A model generated the notes under the pieces. That model worked only from the letters and a program-made list of their open reading frames with translations. It was not told the origin of the DNA and searched no databases. DNA of 32,121 nt from NCBI GenBank assembly GCA_943329105.2, contig CALQCP020000003.1, positions 1 through 32,121 of the forward strand. Reading direction: 5' to 3'. Both the position numbers and the translations under genes were made by a program. Positions within the stretch are counted from its first letter, which is position 1. Each line of letters starts with the position of its first letter. Shown piece by piece: positions 1 through 8,268 of this stretch. The DNA is from Chitinophaga pinensis (GTDB lineage Bacteria; Planctomycetota; Phycisphaerae; Phycisphaerales; SM1A02).

Positions 1-162
1 AAAGAACTTCAAGCCCGAGTCACGAAGGTGTGACCGGATGTTCAGATACAACTTTGTGCGTGCGTTTGGGTTCGGCGTCATATGTCTCCTGAAAGAGGTT
101 AGGCGACCACGGCGGGCGCGTGAAATGTATTTCGATGCCCCCCGGAAGGGCTTCGAACGAGT

Positions 163-218
163 GGAATCATCCACCATCAGGGTGAAACAACTGCTTCACC
201 CACGTGGACGATGATTCC
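163..218. repeat. Nested inverted repeat / stem-loop (GGAATCATC..GATGATTCC enclosing GGGTGAA..TTCACCC)
   Basis: Read directly: 163-171 GGAATCATC is the exact reverse complement of 210-218 GATGATTCC; inside it 180-186 GGGTGAA is the exact reverse complement of 195-201 TTCACCC. Confidence 0.6.
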
Positions 219-400
219 GAACATGGAAATCGCACCCTCATTCGCCGTCGGCCCAAACCCTTGGACCCCATTTCAGCCCAGTAGCGCGCCTATCAGCCAG
301 CCCGGACCGCGGATAACCACGAACTAATTCTCTGCAAGATCAGGGACAATGCACCCGCTCGGAGCGCCACGCTTCGCCGCACGTCACCCGAAACACGCCC

Positions 401-1810
401 ATGGAAACCGCGCTCATTATTGTCAACATCGTGCTCACTCTGGCACTCGCTGCATTTGTCTTGCTGCGCCGCGCCGCCGGCAGCAACACCAGTGCCGACG
501 CCGACGTGGTTCTGAAAGCGCACGAATCATTTCTGACAGAGCTACACCGCTTCGGTGAGTCGATCGGTGTAATGGAAAAGCGCCTGCGCGAAGAGTTGCG
601 ACTCAGCGAGACAACAACGCGCGACGCGCTGACCAAACTGATCAGCTTGGCGCGCGATGATCAATTGACTGCAGCAACCACACTGCGCACGGAAGTCAGC
701 AAGAATCTTGCAGTGCAACTTGAAACGACGCTCCTTCGCCTTGATGCAACCCGCGCCTCGCTTGATAAGCAACTCACGGAATCTCGCGAAACCACGCGTG
801 TGCAGTTGGTGGAAGTGCGCGACACCACGCAAGCGCAACTCACCGCCCTGCGCGAAGAGAATCAGAAGAAGCTTGACGAAATGCGAAATGTCGTGGACGA
901 AAAACTCCAGGCAACCCTGACCGCTCGGCTCGATGGCGCCTTCAAGATTGTCAGTGAACGCTTGGAATTGGTGCACAAGGGGTTGGGTGAAATGCAAGCC
1001 ATGGCGGCGGACGTTGGCGGCCTCAAGCGCGCTCTCACCAACGTGAAGACGCGTGGCATTCTTGGTGAAGTGCAACTCGAATCAATCCTCGAGCAATTTC
1101 TCACGCTTGATCAACTGGCACGCAATGTGGAGACCGCGCCGGGCAGCAATAAACGCGTGGAATTTGCCGTGCGAATGCCTGGGCCGTCAGGGGATGCAGG
1201 TATGCCGCTCTGGCTACCAATCGATGCAAAGTTTCCAAAGGATGACTACGAACGCCTACTTGACGCGCAAGATTGCGCCGACAAAGAAGCAGTTGAGAAA
1301 TCACAGAAGGCGCTCGCTGACGCGGTGCGTGGTTTTGCAAAGGACATTCGCAGCAAGTACATCGATCCGCCGCACACCACGGACTTTGCGATTCTCTTTG
1401 TACCCACGGAGGGCCTGTACGCCGAATTGCTCCGCCGCCCCGGGCTTGCGGACGAACTGAACCACGTGCATCGCGTGGTGCTTGCTGGTCCAACCACGCT
1501 TTCCGCCATCTTGCAGAGTCTGCAAATGGGCTTCCGCACCCTGGCACTTGAGAAGCGTTCGAGCGAAGTGTGGAATCTGCTCGGCGCCGTGAAGACGGAA
1601 TTCGGTCGCTTTGGCGATGTCTTGGACAAGGTTCGCAAGCAACTTGCCAGTGCAACCAACACACTTGATGACACTGGAAAGCGGACGCGTGCGATCGAGA
1701 AAAAATTACGAGGCGTTCAGGAACTTCCATCGGAGCAAGCCGCGTTACTCTTACCGCCGCTCAGTGGCTCAGAAGGCGAGCCAGAGCTGATCGACACGGA
1801 AACCGCCTGA
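401..1810 (+). CDS. rmuC: DNA recombination protein RmuC family
   Basis: N-terminal TM helix, long coiled coil, then RmuC-type core 'LKRALTNVKTRGILGEVQLESILEQFL...VEFAVRMPG...LPIDAKFPKDDYERL'. Confidence 0.92.
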   Translation: METALIIVNIVLTLALAAFVLLRRAAGSNTSADADVVLKAHESFLTELHRFGESIGVMEKRLREELRLSETTTRDALTKLISLARDDQLTAATTLRTEVSKNLAVQLETTLLRLDATRASLDKQLTESRETTRVQLVEVRDTTQAQLTALREENQKKLDEMRNVVDEKLQATLTARLDGAFKIVSERLELVHKGLGEMQAMAADVGGLKRALTNVKTRGILGEVQLESILEQFLTLDQLARNVETAPGSNKRVEFAVRMPGPSGDAGMPLWLPIDAKFPKDDYERLLDAQDCADKEAVEKSQKALADAVRGFAKDIRSKYIDPPHTTDFAILFVPTEGLYAELLRRPGLADELNHVHRVVLAGPTTLSAILQSLQMGFRTLALEKRSSEVWNLLGAVKTEFGRFGDVLDKVRKQLASATNTLDDTGKRTRAIEKKLRGVQELPSEQAALLLPPLSGSEGEPELIDTETA

Positions 1811-1865
1811 CGCGCCGCACCGCCTGACCCCCGCTCCCACGCCTCCCGGCGCCCCGTGAGCAATA

Positions 1866-1897
1866 CGCCGACCATCCGCGCCCCCCAGCGGTCGGCG
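1866..1897. terminator. Stem-loop downstream of rmuC (CGCCGACC-N16-GGTCGGCG)
   Basis: 1866-1873 and 1890-1897 are exact reverse complements, about 55 nt after the rmuC stop; no T-tract, so terminator function is uncertain. Confidence 0.35.
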
Positions 1898-1959
1898 AAG
1901 ACCCACATTCCGTCAATTCCAGCCCGTTCGCGCTGATGAGTCGCGGCTGACCACCCTCC

Positions 1960-1965
1960 TATACT
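1960..1965 (+). promoter_or_regulatory. Candidate -10 element TATACT upstream of gcvP
   Basis: TATACT matches the sigma70 -10 consensus at 5/6; predicted TSS about 1972. No convincing -35 seen. Confidence 0.4.
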
Positions 1966-1972
1966 TCAGGGC

Positions 1973-2014
1973 TTGGGCTGCGCCGCGCACTTACTTGCGC
2001 GGCGCGTACCCCAA
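1973..2014 (+). promoter_or_regulatory. Structured 5' leader hairpin of gcvP
   Basis: 10-bp perfect stem 1980-1989 GCGCCGCGCA / 1996-2005 TGCGCGGCGC with 6-nt loop CTTACT; outer helix 1973-1977 TTGGG / 2010-2014 CCCAA. Confidence 0.6.
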
Positions 2015-2059
2015 TGTGTTTGGTCCCTGCGCTTTGGCGCCCCGCACAGCACCACTCCG

Positions 2060-5014
2060 ATGACATCGATGCAGACTTCCTCAAAGGCCGTCACCACCGC
2101 CGCCAACATTCCTGGGCCACTCGACCCGCTCGATACATTCGCGCGCCGTCATCTGGGAACCACCTCGGTTGAAGAGACCGAGATGCTTGCGCTGCTTGGC
2201 TGCGCTTCGATGGCAGAGTTGATTGATTCAGCAATTCCAGCGGGCATCCGTCTGCGCCGCGAGCTTGATATCACCGATCCAACCAACGGCCAAAAGTTCG
2301 CCATGCGCGGCGAGGCCGAGACCCTTGCCGCGTTGCAAACGCTCGCTGATCGCAATCAGGTGTGGCGCACGTACATGGGAATGGGCTATCACGACACCAT
2401 CACCCCGCCGGTGATTCTGCGCAACGTCCTTGAAAATCCAGGTTGGTACACGGCCTACACGCCGTACCAAGCAGAGATTGCCCAGGGTCGCTTGGAAGCA
2501 CTCTTGAACTGGCAGACCATGGTGTGCGAACTTACCGGCATGGAAGTGACCAATGCGTCGCTACTTGACGAAGGCACCGCCGCTGCTGAAGCCATGAGCC
2601 TCTGCTACTCCGCGAGCGGGCAGAAGAAGAAGCGATTCTTTGTTGCCGAAGATTGCCATCCGCAGACCATCGCGGTGGTGGAGACGCGCGCTTCCGGTCT
2701 CGGAATTGAACTGGTCATTGGTAAGCCATCGAACGCCACCGTGACCGATGGAACCTTCTGCGGCGGGCTGGTTCAGTACCCCTGCACCAGCGGAAAAATC
2801 CATGATTACAAGGACTTTGCAACCACTCTGCACACTGCCGGCGCGCTTTTGGTGGTGGCAGCAGATCCACTGGCGCTGTGCCTACTGACCCCGCCCGGCC
2901 AATGGGGCGCCGACGTAGTGGTTGGCAGCGCGCAGCGATTCGGCGTACCAATGGGCTTCGGTGGTCCACACGCCGCATACTTCGCCACCAAGTCCGAACA
3001 CGTGCGTCGTATGCCAGGTCGGTTGATCGGCATGAGCCGCGACACCACCGGCGCGCCCGCTCTGCGCATGGCGATCCAGACGCGCGAGCAACACATTAAG
3101 CGCGAGCGTGCCACCAGCAACATTTGCACCGCTCAGGTACTTCTTGCGGTCATCGCCGGTATGTACGGCGCTTGGCACGGACCCGAGGGACTGAAGGCGA
3201 TCGCCAATCGTGTTCACCTCGCCACCAATACACTCGCCGCTGCGCTGCGCACGCTTGGTCACGATTGTGGAACACACGCGTGGTTTGACACCGTGCGCGT
3301 CAAACTTGGCGGTGGCGCCACGCAACAAGGCGTACTGGCAGCAGCTGCCGCGAAGCAGATCAACTTCCGCATCTATGCCGATGGAACGCTTGGCGTGACT
3401 CTTGATGAAACCGTCACCCCCGCAGACATTCAAGATGTGATTGACATCTTCGCCACCGGCACCGGCAAGCCTGCTCCGAAAGTTGCCGATGTTGCGCGCA
3501 CCATCAAGACATCCAACCTCGGCACCTTTGCGCGCGTTGGCACGTTCATGCAGCAGCCGGTCTTCAGCCAGTACCACAGCGAGCACGAAATGCTTCGCTA
3601 CCTGTGGCGCCTGCAAAGTAAGGATTTGAGCCTGGTTCACAGCATGATTCCGCTTGGTTCATGCACCATGAAGTTGAACGCCACCAGCGAAATGATCCCG
3701 GTCACCTGGCCTGGCTTTGGCAAGATTCATCCGTTTGCACCTGCCGATCAGTGGAAGGGCTATGCGGATCTGTTCCGCACGCTCGAGACGTGGCTCTGCG
3801 AAGTCACCGGCTTCGCCGCCGTCAGTTTGCAGCCGAATGCTGGTTCGCAAGGCGAGTACGCCGGTCTCATGGTGATTCGCGCGTACCACCATCACCGCGG
3901 TGACAAGGCTCGAACGATCTGCTTGATTCCCGATAGTGCGCACGGCACCAATCCGGCGAGCGCGGTGATCGCAGGTATGACGGTTGTTCCGGTCGATAGC
4001 GACGCTGACGGCAACGTCGATATTGCGGACTTGAAGATGAAGGCAGAACTTCACTCCAAGGATCTTGCGGCCTGCATGATGACGTACCCAAGTACGCACG
4101 GCGTGTTCGAAGATCGCATTCGCGAATTGTGTGACATCGTTCACGCCAACGGCGGGCTCGTCTATATGGACGGCGCCAACATGAATGCGCAGGTTGGCAT
4201 TACGCGTCCGGGCGATATCGGCGCGGATGTTTGCCACTTGAATCTGCATAAGACGTTCTGCATTCCGCACGGCGGTGGCGGTCCGGGCATGGGTCCGATC
4301 GGCGTCGTGGCACGGTTGGCAGACTTCCTGCCAGGTCATCCGGTTCTGCGCCCACTCACCGCGGGCAAGCATGCGATCGGCCCAATCAGTGCGGCCCCGT
4401 ATGGCAGCTCCAGCATTCTGACCATCAGTTGGATGTACATCGCCATGATGGGCGCGGAAGGTATGCGGCGCGCAACGGAAGTAGCCATTCTCAACGCCAA
4501 TTACATGGCAAAGCGGCTGGAGAATCACTACCCAGTGGTTTACACCAACAACAATGGCCGATGCGCGCACGAGTTCATCATTGACTTGCGTCCGTTTGAC
4601 GTCAGCGTTGGCATCAAGCCCGACGATGTCGCAAAGCGGCTCATGGACTACGGATTCCACGCACCAACCATGAGTTGGCCGCTGGCTGGTTCGTTGATGA
4701 TTGAACCAACCGAGAGCGAAAGCAAGGAAGAATGCGATCGCCTGTGCGATGCGCTGATTGCCATTCGTGAAGAAATCCGGCAGATCGAGAGTGGCGCATG
4801 GTCGAAGGACAACAACCCGCTCAAGCACGCTCCGCATACTGCAGCAGTGGTGACGGCTACTGAGTGGACCCGCCCGTACACTCGTGAACAGGCTGCATAC
4901 CCAGCCACTTGGCTTCGCTCATGGAAGTACTGGCCACCAGTGGGTCGCGTTGACAATCCGTACGGCGATCGCAATTTGGTTTGCACATGTGAATCTGTTC
5001 GGTCATACGCCTGA
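2060..5014 (+). CDS. gcvP: Glycine dehydrogenase (decarboxylating), fused P-protein
   Basis: About 980-aa P-protein with PLP-lysine motif '[24 protein letters not shown]' and '[15 protein letters not shown]'. The ORF track extends to TTG 1973; ATG 2060 (or 2069) better fits homologue N-termini '[11 protein letters not shown]'. Confidence 0.95.
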   Translation: MTSMQTSSKAVTTAANIPGPLDPLDTFARRHLGTTSVEETEMLALLGCASMAELIDSAIPAGIRLRRELDITDPTNGQKFAMRGEAETLAALQTLADRNQVWRTYMGMGYHDTITPPVILRNVLENPGWYTAYTPYQAEIAQGRLEALLNWQTMVCELTGMEVTNASLLDEGTAAAEAMSLCYSASGQKKKRFFVAEDCHPQTIAVVETRASGLGIELVIGKPSNATVTDGTFCGGLVQYPCTSGKIHDYKDFATTLHTAGALLVVAADPLALCLLTPPGQWGADVVVGSAQRFGVPMGFGGPHAAYFATKSEHVRRMPGRLIGMSRDTTGAPALRMAIQTREQHIKRERATSNICTAQVLLAVIAGMYGAWHGPEGLKAIANRVHLATNTLAAALRTLGHDCGTHAWFDTVRVKLGGGATQQGVLAAAAAKQINFRIYADGTLGVTLDETVTPADIQDVIDIFATGTGKPAPKVADVARTIKTSNLGTFARVGTFMQQPVFSQYHSEHEMLRYLWRLQSKDLSLVHSMIPLGSCTMKLNATSEMIPVTWPGFGKIHPFAPADQWKGYADLFRTLETWLCEVTGFAAVSLQPNAGSQGEYAGLMVIRAYHHHRGDKARTICLIPDSAHGTNPASAVIAGMTVVPVDSDADGNVDIADLKMKAELHSKDLAACMMTYPSTHGVFEDRIRELCDIVHANGGLVYMDGANMNAQVGITRPGDIGADVCHLNLHKTFCIPHGGGGPGMGPIGVVARLADFLPGHPVLRPLTAGKHAIGPISAAPYGSSSILTISWMYIAMMGAEGMRRATEVAILNANYMAKRLENHYPVVYTNNNGRCAHEFIIDLRPFDVSVGIKPDDVAKRLMDYGFHAPTMSWPLAGSLMIEPTESESKEECDRLCDALIAIREEIRQIESGAWSKDNNPLKHAPHTAAVVTATEWTRPYTREQAAYPATWLRSWKYWPPVGRVDNPYGDRNLVCTCESVRSYA

Positions 5015-5043
5015 AAACCGTTCGAGTCACTGAGGCACCACTC

Positions 5044-6510
5044 ATGTCCATATTCCCACTGCCAATGTTCGAACGCGATGCCGATCCCGCTCACCGGGAC
5101 GCCATGACTGATGCAGAGGTGTATGCACGTCTCAAAGCGCCTTCGTCAATTGTGGTGAAGTTCGGGTCGATCAAACTGATTGGCGAATATCCTTACGACG
5201 GTTCGGCGAAGCCGGGCTGTGGCAGCCGGATGGTTGCGCGCACTCATCGTGGCACTGAGATCACGGAGATGCTCACCACTACCTGCCCCAACAGTGGTTG
5301 TTCCAAGAGCATCAGTCGGCACGAAATGCTTGAATATGTGGACAATTCGGGTGGCAAGGATTACCCGTTCCACACCAACGGGCGGATCTTGCGCGTGGCA
5401 ACGGTGGAAGACATGAATGCCTGGTCTGCCATGCGCGACCGCTTCATGGACACGGAACTGCAGGCTGTTCGTGCTGAGGCGAAGTCCATGGGATTCACGA
5501 TGAAGATCGTGGAAGTGGAGCCCGTCCTGGGCGGCGAACACGTCACGGTGCATTACCTGAGCGAAGAGCGCGTGGATTTCCGCGAGCTGGTGCCTGCATT
5601 GGCGCGTCGCTTTGGCGCGCGCGTGGAAATGCATCAGATCGGTGCTCGCGACGAAGCCCGTCTCACCGCTGATTACGAGAAGTGCGGACAGCACTGCTGC
5701 TGCAAGAATTTCTTGAAGGTGTTGATGCCGGTCAGTATGAAGAGCGCCAAGACGCAGAAGGCATCACTTGATCCGCTGAAGATCAGCGGTCGTTGCGGGC
5801 GCTTGATGTGCTGCCTCCGCTACGAAGATCAGACCTACGACGAACTCAAGAAGCGACTGCCCAAGAATAAGAGTCGCGTTGGAACCAGTGAAGGACCAGG
5901 CACGGTCATCGACTCCAAGATCTTGGTGCAATTGGTGCTCGTTCGCCTTGATCACAACGGCGTTGACATTGCTGTACCAGTGGAAGAACTTCTGCCGGAA
6001 GATGCATGCCCACAGCCAGCTGCGCAGCCCGACCCATTCCGTGGCATGCGCCGCGAAGATGTAGCGCGGCGCACAGGTGGCGCGGGGCGGACAGCGGACA
6101 ACCGTGCTCCAAAGGACGCGCAGCAGAGCACGTTTAAGGACGCAGCAAAGCGTGCGGAGTCTGCGCCGCGGATGCCGTCGTCGGCGTCATCGCCGTCGCC
6201 GTCGCTGTCGCCGTCATCGCCATCGACGCCTTCGGCGTCTTCGTCCTCGCCTGCCAATGCGACCAACCCAACGCCAGCGCTTGGAAATACACCCGCGCCA
6301 GCCAAGCCGTTGGATCCCTCAGCACCCCTCTCTGGAACCGGTTTGAACACTGGCTCGCCGGAACAACCATCGACGACCGGTCCAAAGAAGCGTCGACGGC
6401 GTCGCGGTCGTGGCAAGGGTGGTGCGCAGGGCGGCGGGCAAGGTGGCGCGCCAAGCAGCGGACCAAACAGCGGACCGAACGGCGGCCCGTCAGGCCAGTC
6501 ACCAAGCTGA
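5044..6510 (+). CDS. ricT: PSP1-domain Ric-complex-type protein (RicT/YaaT-like) with C-terminal low-complexity Arg/Gly tail
   Basis: Core 'YEKCGQHCCCKNFLKVLMPVSMKSAKTQKASLDPLKISGRCGRLMCCLRYE' is the RicT/PSP1 signature; then Pro/Ser-rich tail and KKRRRRRGRGKGG. Confidence 0.85.
   Translation: MSIFPLPMFERDADPAHRDAMTDAEVYARLKAPSSIVVKFGSIKLIGEYPYDGSAKPGCGSRMVARTHRGTEITEMLTTTCPNSGCSKSISRHEMLEYVDNSGGKDYPFHTNGRILRVATVEDMNAWSAMRDRFMDTELQAVRAEAKSMGFTMKIVEVEPVLGGEHVTVHYLSEERVDFRELVPALARRFGARVEMHQIGARDEARLTADYEKCGQHCCCKNFLKVLMPVSMKSAKTQKASLDPLKISGRCGRLMCCLRYEDQTYDELKKRLPKNKSRVGTSEGPGTVIDSKILVQLVLVRLDHNGVDIAVPVEELLPEDACPQPAAQPDPFRGMRREDVARRTGGAGRTADNRAPKDAQQSTFKDAAKRAESAPRMPSSASSPSPSLSPSSPSTPSASSSSPANATNPTPALGNTPAPAKPLDPSAPLSGTGLNTGSPEQPSTTGPKKRRRRRGRGKGGAQGGGQGGAPSSGPNSGPNGGPSGQSPS
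6175..6250 (+). repeat. Degenerate (TCGCCG/TCATCG) trinucleotide-type repeat encoding Ser/Pro tract
   Basis: tcgtcggcgtcatcgccgtcgccgtcgctgtcgccgtcatcgccatcgacgcc... read directly inside ricT. Confidence 0.7.
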
Positions 6511-6544
6511 CGCAGCACTCGACCGCCACGCGCGTGTTCCCCGA

Positions 6545-6550
6545 TACGAT
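6545..6550 (+). promoter_or_regulatory. Candidate -10 TACGAT, 8 nt before lepB ATG
   Basis: TACGAT-N8-ATG; no Shine-Dalgarno-like purine run before the ATG. Confidence 0.35.
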
Positions 6551-6558
6551 CCATTGCG

Positions 6559-8235
6559 ATGACCGTGCCGCAGAACAACACCAGCGAAGACAAGCCAGAA
6601 ACTGACATCGTTGGAACACTGATGTCATTGACCGTCGCCTTCACCATGGCGATGGCGTTCCGTGGATTCGTCTTGGAAGGGTTCGTCATTCCCACTGGAT
6701 CCATGGGCCCGACGCTCATGGGCGCACACGTGCGCAACTTCAGTCCGGTCACCGGGTTTGAATATCCCGCCGATGTACAGGTGGCGGTACTCAATCCAAG
6801 CACCAAGGAGCTCCCGGTCTACGACCCGATGATTTCCACGCGGGTGCCGATCGGTACTACTTCAGCGGTTGCGATGGTCTCGGAAGCGCGCTCGGGCGAT
6901 CGTGTCTTGGTGCTCAAGCCGCTCTTTGCGTTCACCGACCCGCAGCGCTGGGACGTGGTGGTCTTTAAGAATCCCGTTGACCCCGCCGGCGATACGCAGA
7001 ACTTCATCAAGCGCATGGTTGGCCTGCCCGGCGAGACGTTCTTGCTTTTTGACGGCGACGTCTTCACCGGCGCACCGGATGCCCGTACGCAAGACCTGAA
7101 GATTGCGCGCAAGCCAGAGTTTGTGCAACGCGCCGTGTGGCAGCCGATTTACGACAGCGACTTTGAGCCGGTTGTTCCAGTAGCGACGCTCGAAACAGCC
7201 ATGAAAACTGCGTGGCTAGGAGCTCCATGGAAGCCAACGGGACCGGAGACAAGCAAGTGGAAGTTGGCACCAAGTCGCGACTGGGCATTCGCTGGCACCG
7301 GCACTACCACGCTTAACTGGAGTGTGGATGCGTTTGCCATTGACGACTGGAGTTCCTACAACTCCATGCGCATGGCCTACGACGCTATGCGTCGCTTCCC
7401 GCGCGGCATGGCCGATCGCGATTGGCGCCAAGAAATGTGTTTCCCGGTGAGTGATCTGCGCCTGTGTGCCACCATTGAGTGCGCACAACTTGCCGCGTTT
7501 ACCTCGACGTTCACACTCACCGCGCGCAGTTCTACGCTGGCGTTTGCAATCAAGGGTTCCGGCGAAGTCACCGTGACTCGTAGCGTCATGGAGAGTGGCG
7601 AGTTGCTTGGAACGGCAGCGGCGAAATTCACGCCGCGCACCGATGGTCTGCTTTCCTTTGAATGCTGGCATGTCGATCAGCAACTCTGGGTATTCATCAA
7701 TGGCAGCCAAGTGCTGCAAATGCCCTATGAATTTAAAAGTCTTGACGACCGCGTCACGGCCAGCATGTTTGGGCGAACCGTTGAGGATTACGTGCGCCGT
7801 CACACCGATACACGCGGCCCGACGCCACCACGGTTGGCATGGACCTTTGAGACCGCGGCACCATTCACCCTGCGCGGTGTCAAGCTTGACCGCGATCTTT
7901 ACTACCGCCCGGTTCTGCATGACGCCAACAATCAGTTCGCGATCAACGGCGACTATCTCTCGGGTCCCGGCTTTGCAACCAACTACGAAGAGCCCGCGCG
8001 GCTCAGTGATCGTGACTATGTCATGCTCGGCGACAACTCATCTGCGAGCCGCGATGCTCGGCTGTGGGGTCGCGCGCATGCCTTAACGCTGCAGACATTT
8101 GGCGATGCGCAGCCTGGTGTGGTGCCCCGCGAAATGATCGTCGGCAAGGCGTGGGCGGTGTATTTCCCAGCGCCGGTAGCGGCACCGCCGCTCCCGTTTG
8201 TCCTGGACTTTGGGCGCATTCGCTTTATTCGCTAG
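6559..8235 (+). CDS. lepB: Signal peptidase I with large insertion
   Basis: Ser box 'IPTGSMGPTL', Lys box 'NFIKRMVGLPGETF', C-terminal 'DYVMLGDNSSASRDARLWG'. 558 aa, with about 300 extra residues between the Lys box and the GDNS box. Confidence 0.88.
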   Translation: MTVPQNNTSEDKPETDIVGTLMSLTVAFTMAMAFRGFVLEGFVIPTGSMGPTLMGAHVRNFSPVTGFEYPADVQVAVLNPSTKELPVYDPMISTRVPIGTTSAVAMVSEARSGDRVLVLKPLFAFTDPQRWDVVVFKNPVDPAGDTQNFIKRMVGLPGETFLLFDGDVFTGAPDARTQDLKIARKPEFVQRAVWQPIYDSDFEPVVPVATLETAMKTAWLGAPWKPTGPETSKWKLAPSRDWAFAGTGTTTLNWSVDAFAIDDWSSYNSMRMAYDAMRRFPRGMADRDWRQEMCFPVSDLRLCATIECAQLAAFTSTFTLTARSSTLAFAIKGSGEVTVTRSVMESGELLGTAAAKFTPRTDGLLSFECWHVDQQLWVFINGSQVLQMPYEFKSLDDRVTASMFGRTVEDYVRRHTDTRGPTPPRLAWTFETAAPFTLRGVKLDRDLYYRPVLHDANNQFAINGDYLSGPGFATNYEEPARLSDRDYVMLGDNSSASRDARLWGRAHALTLQTFGDAQPGVVPREMIVGKAWAVYFPAPVAAPPLPFVLDFGRIRFIR

Positions 8236-8268
8236 TGTTGCAACGCTTGGTGCCGCCATACATGGGTG

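Noticed and set aside
148-176. tRNA-like 3' end (TTCGAAC loop followed by CCACCA)
   Set aside because: T-stem does not pair (AGGGC vs GAGTG) and no acceptor, D or anticodon arms fit.
2-214. Open frame (about 70 codons) running in from the left edge
   Set aside because: Could be an upstream CDS C-terminus, but the peptide 'KNFKPESRRCDRMFRYNFVRAFGFG...' matches nothing recognisable and the length is possible by chance.
2882-3640. 252-aa minus-strand ORF opposite gcvP
   Set aside because: Same reason: antisense frame of a conserved enzyme.
3659-4837. 392-aa minus-strand ORF opposite gcvP
   Set aside because: Shadow ORF from GC-rich codon bias; opposite strand is unambiguous gcvP and the peptide has no domain-like character.
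5952-6806. 284-aa minus-strand ORF across ricT tail and lepB start
   Set aside because: Low-complexity Gly/Asp/Pro product is the antisense of the ricT repeat tract.
7216-7920. 234-aa minus-strand ORF inside the signal peptidase insertion
   Set aside because: Antisense to a continuous SPase reading frame with both flanking catalytic boxes in frame; no family features.
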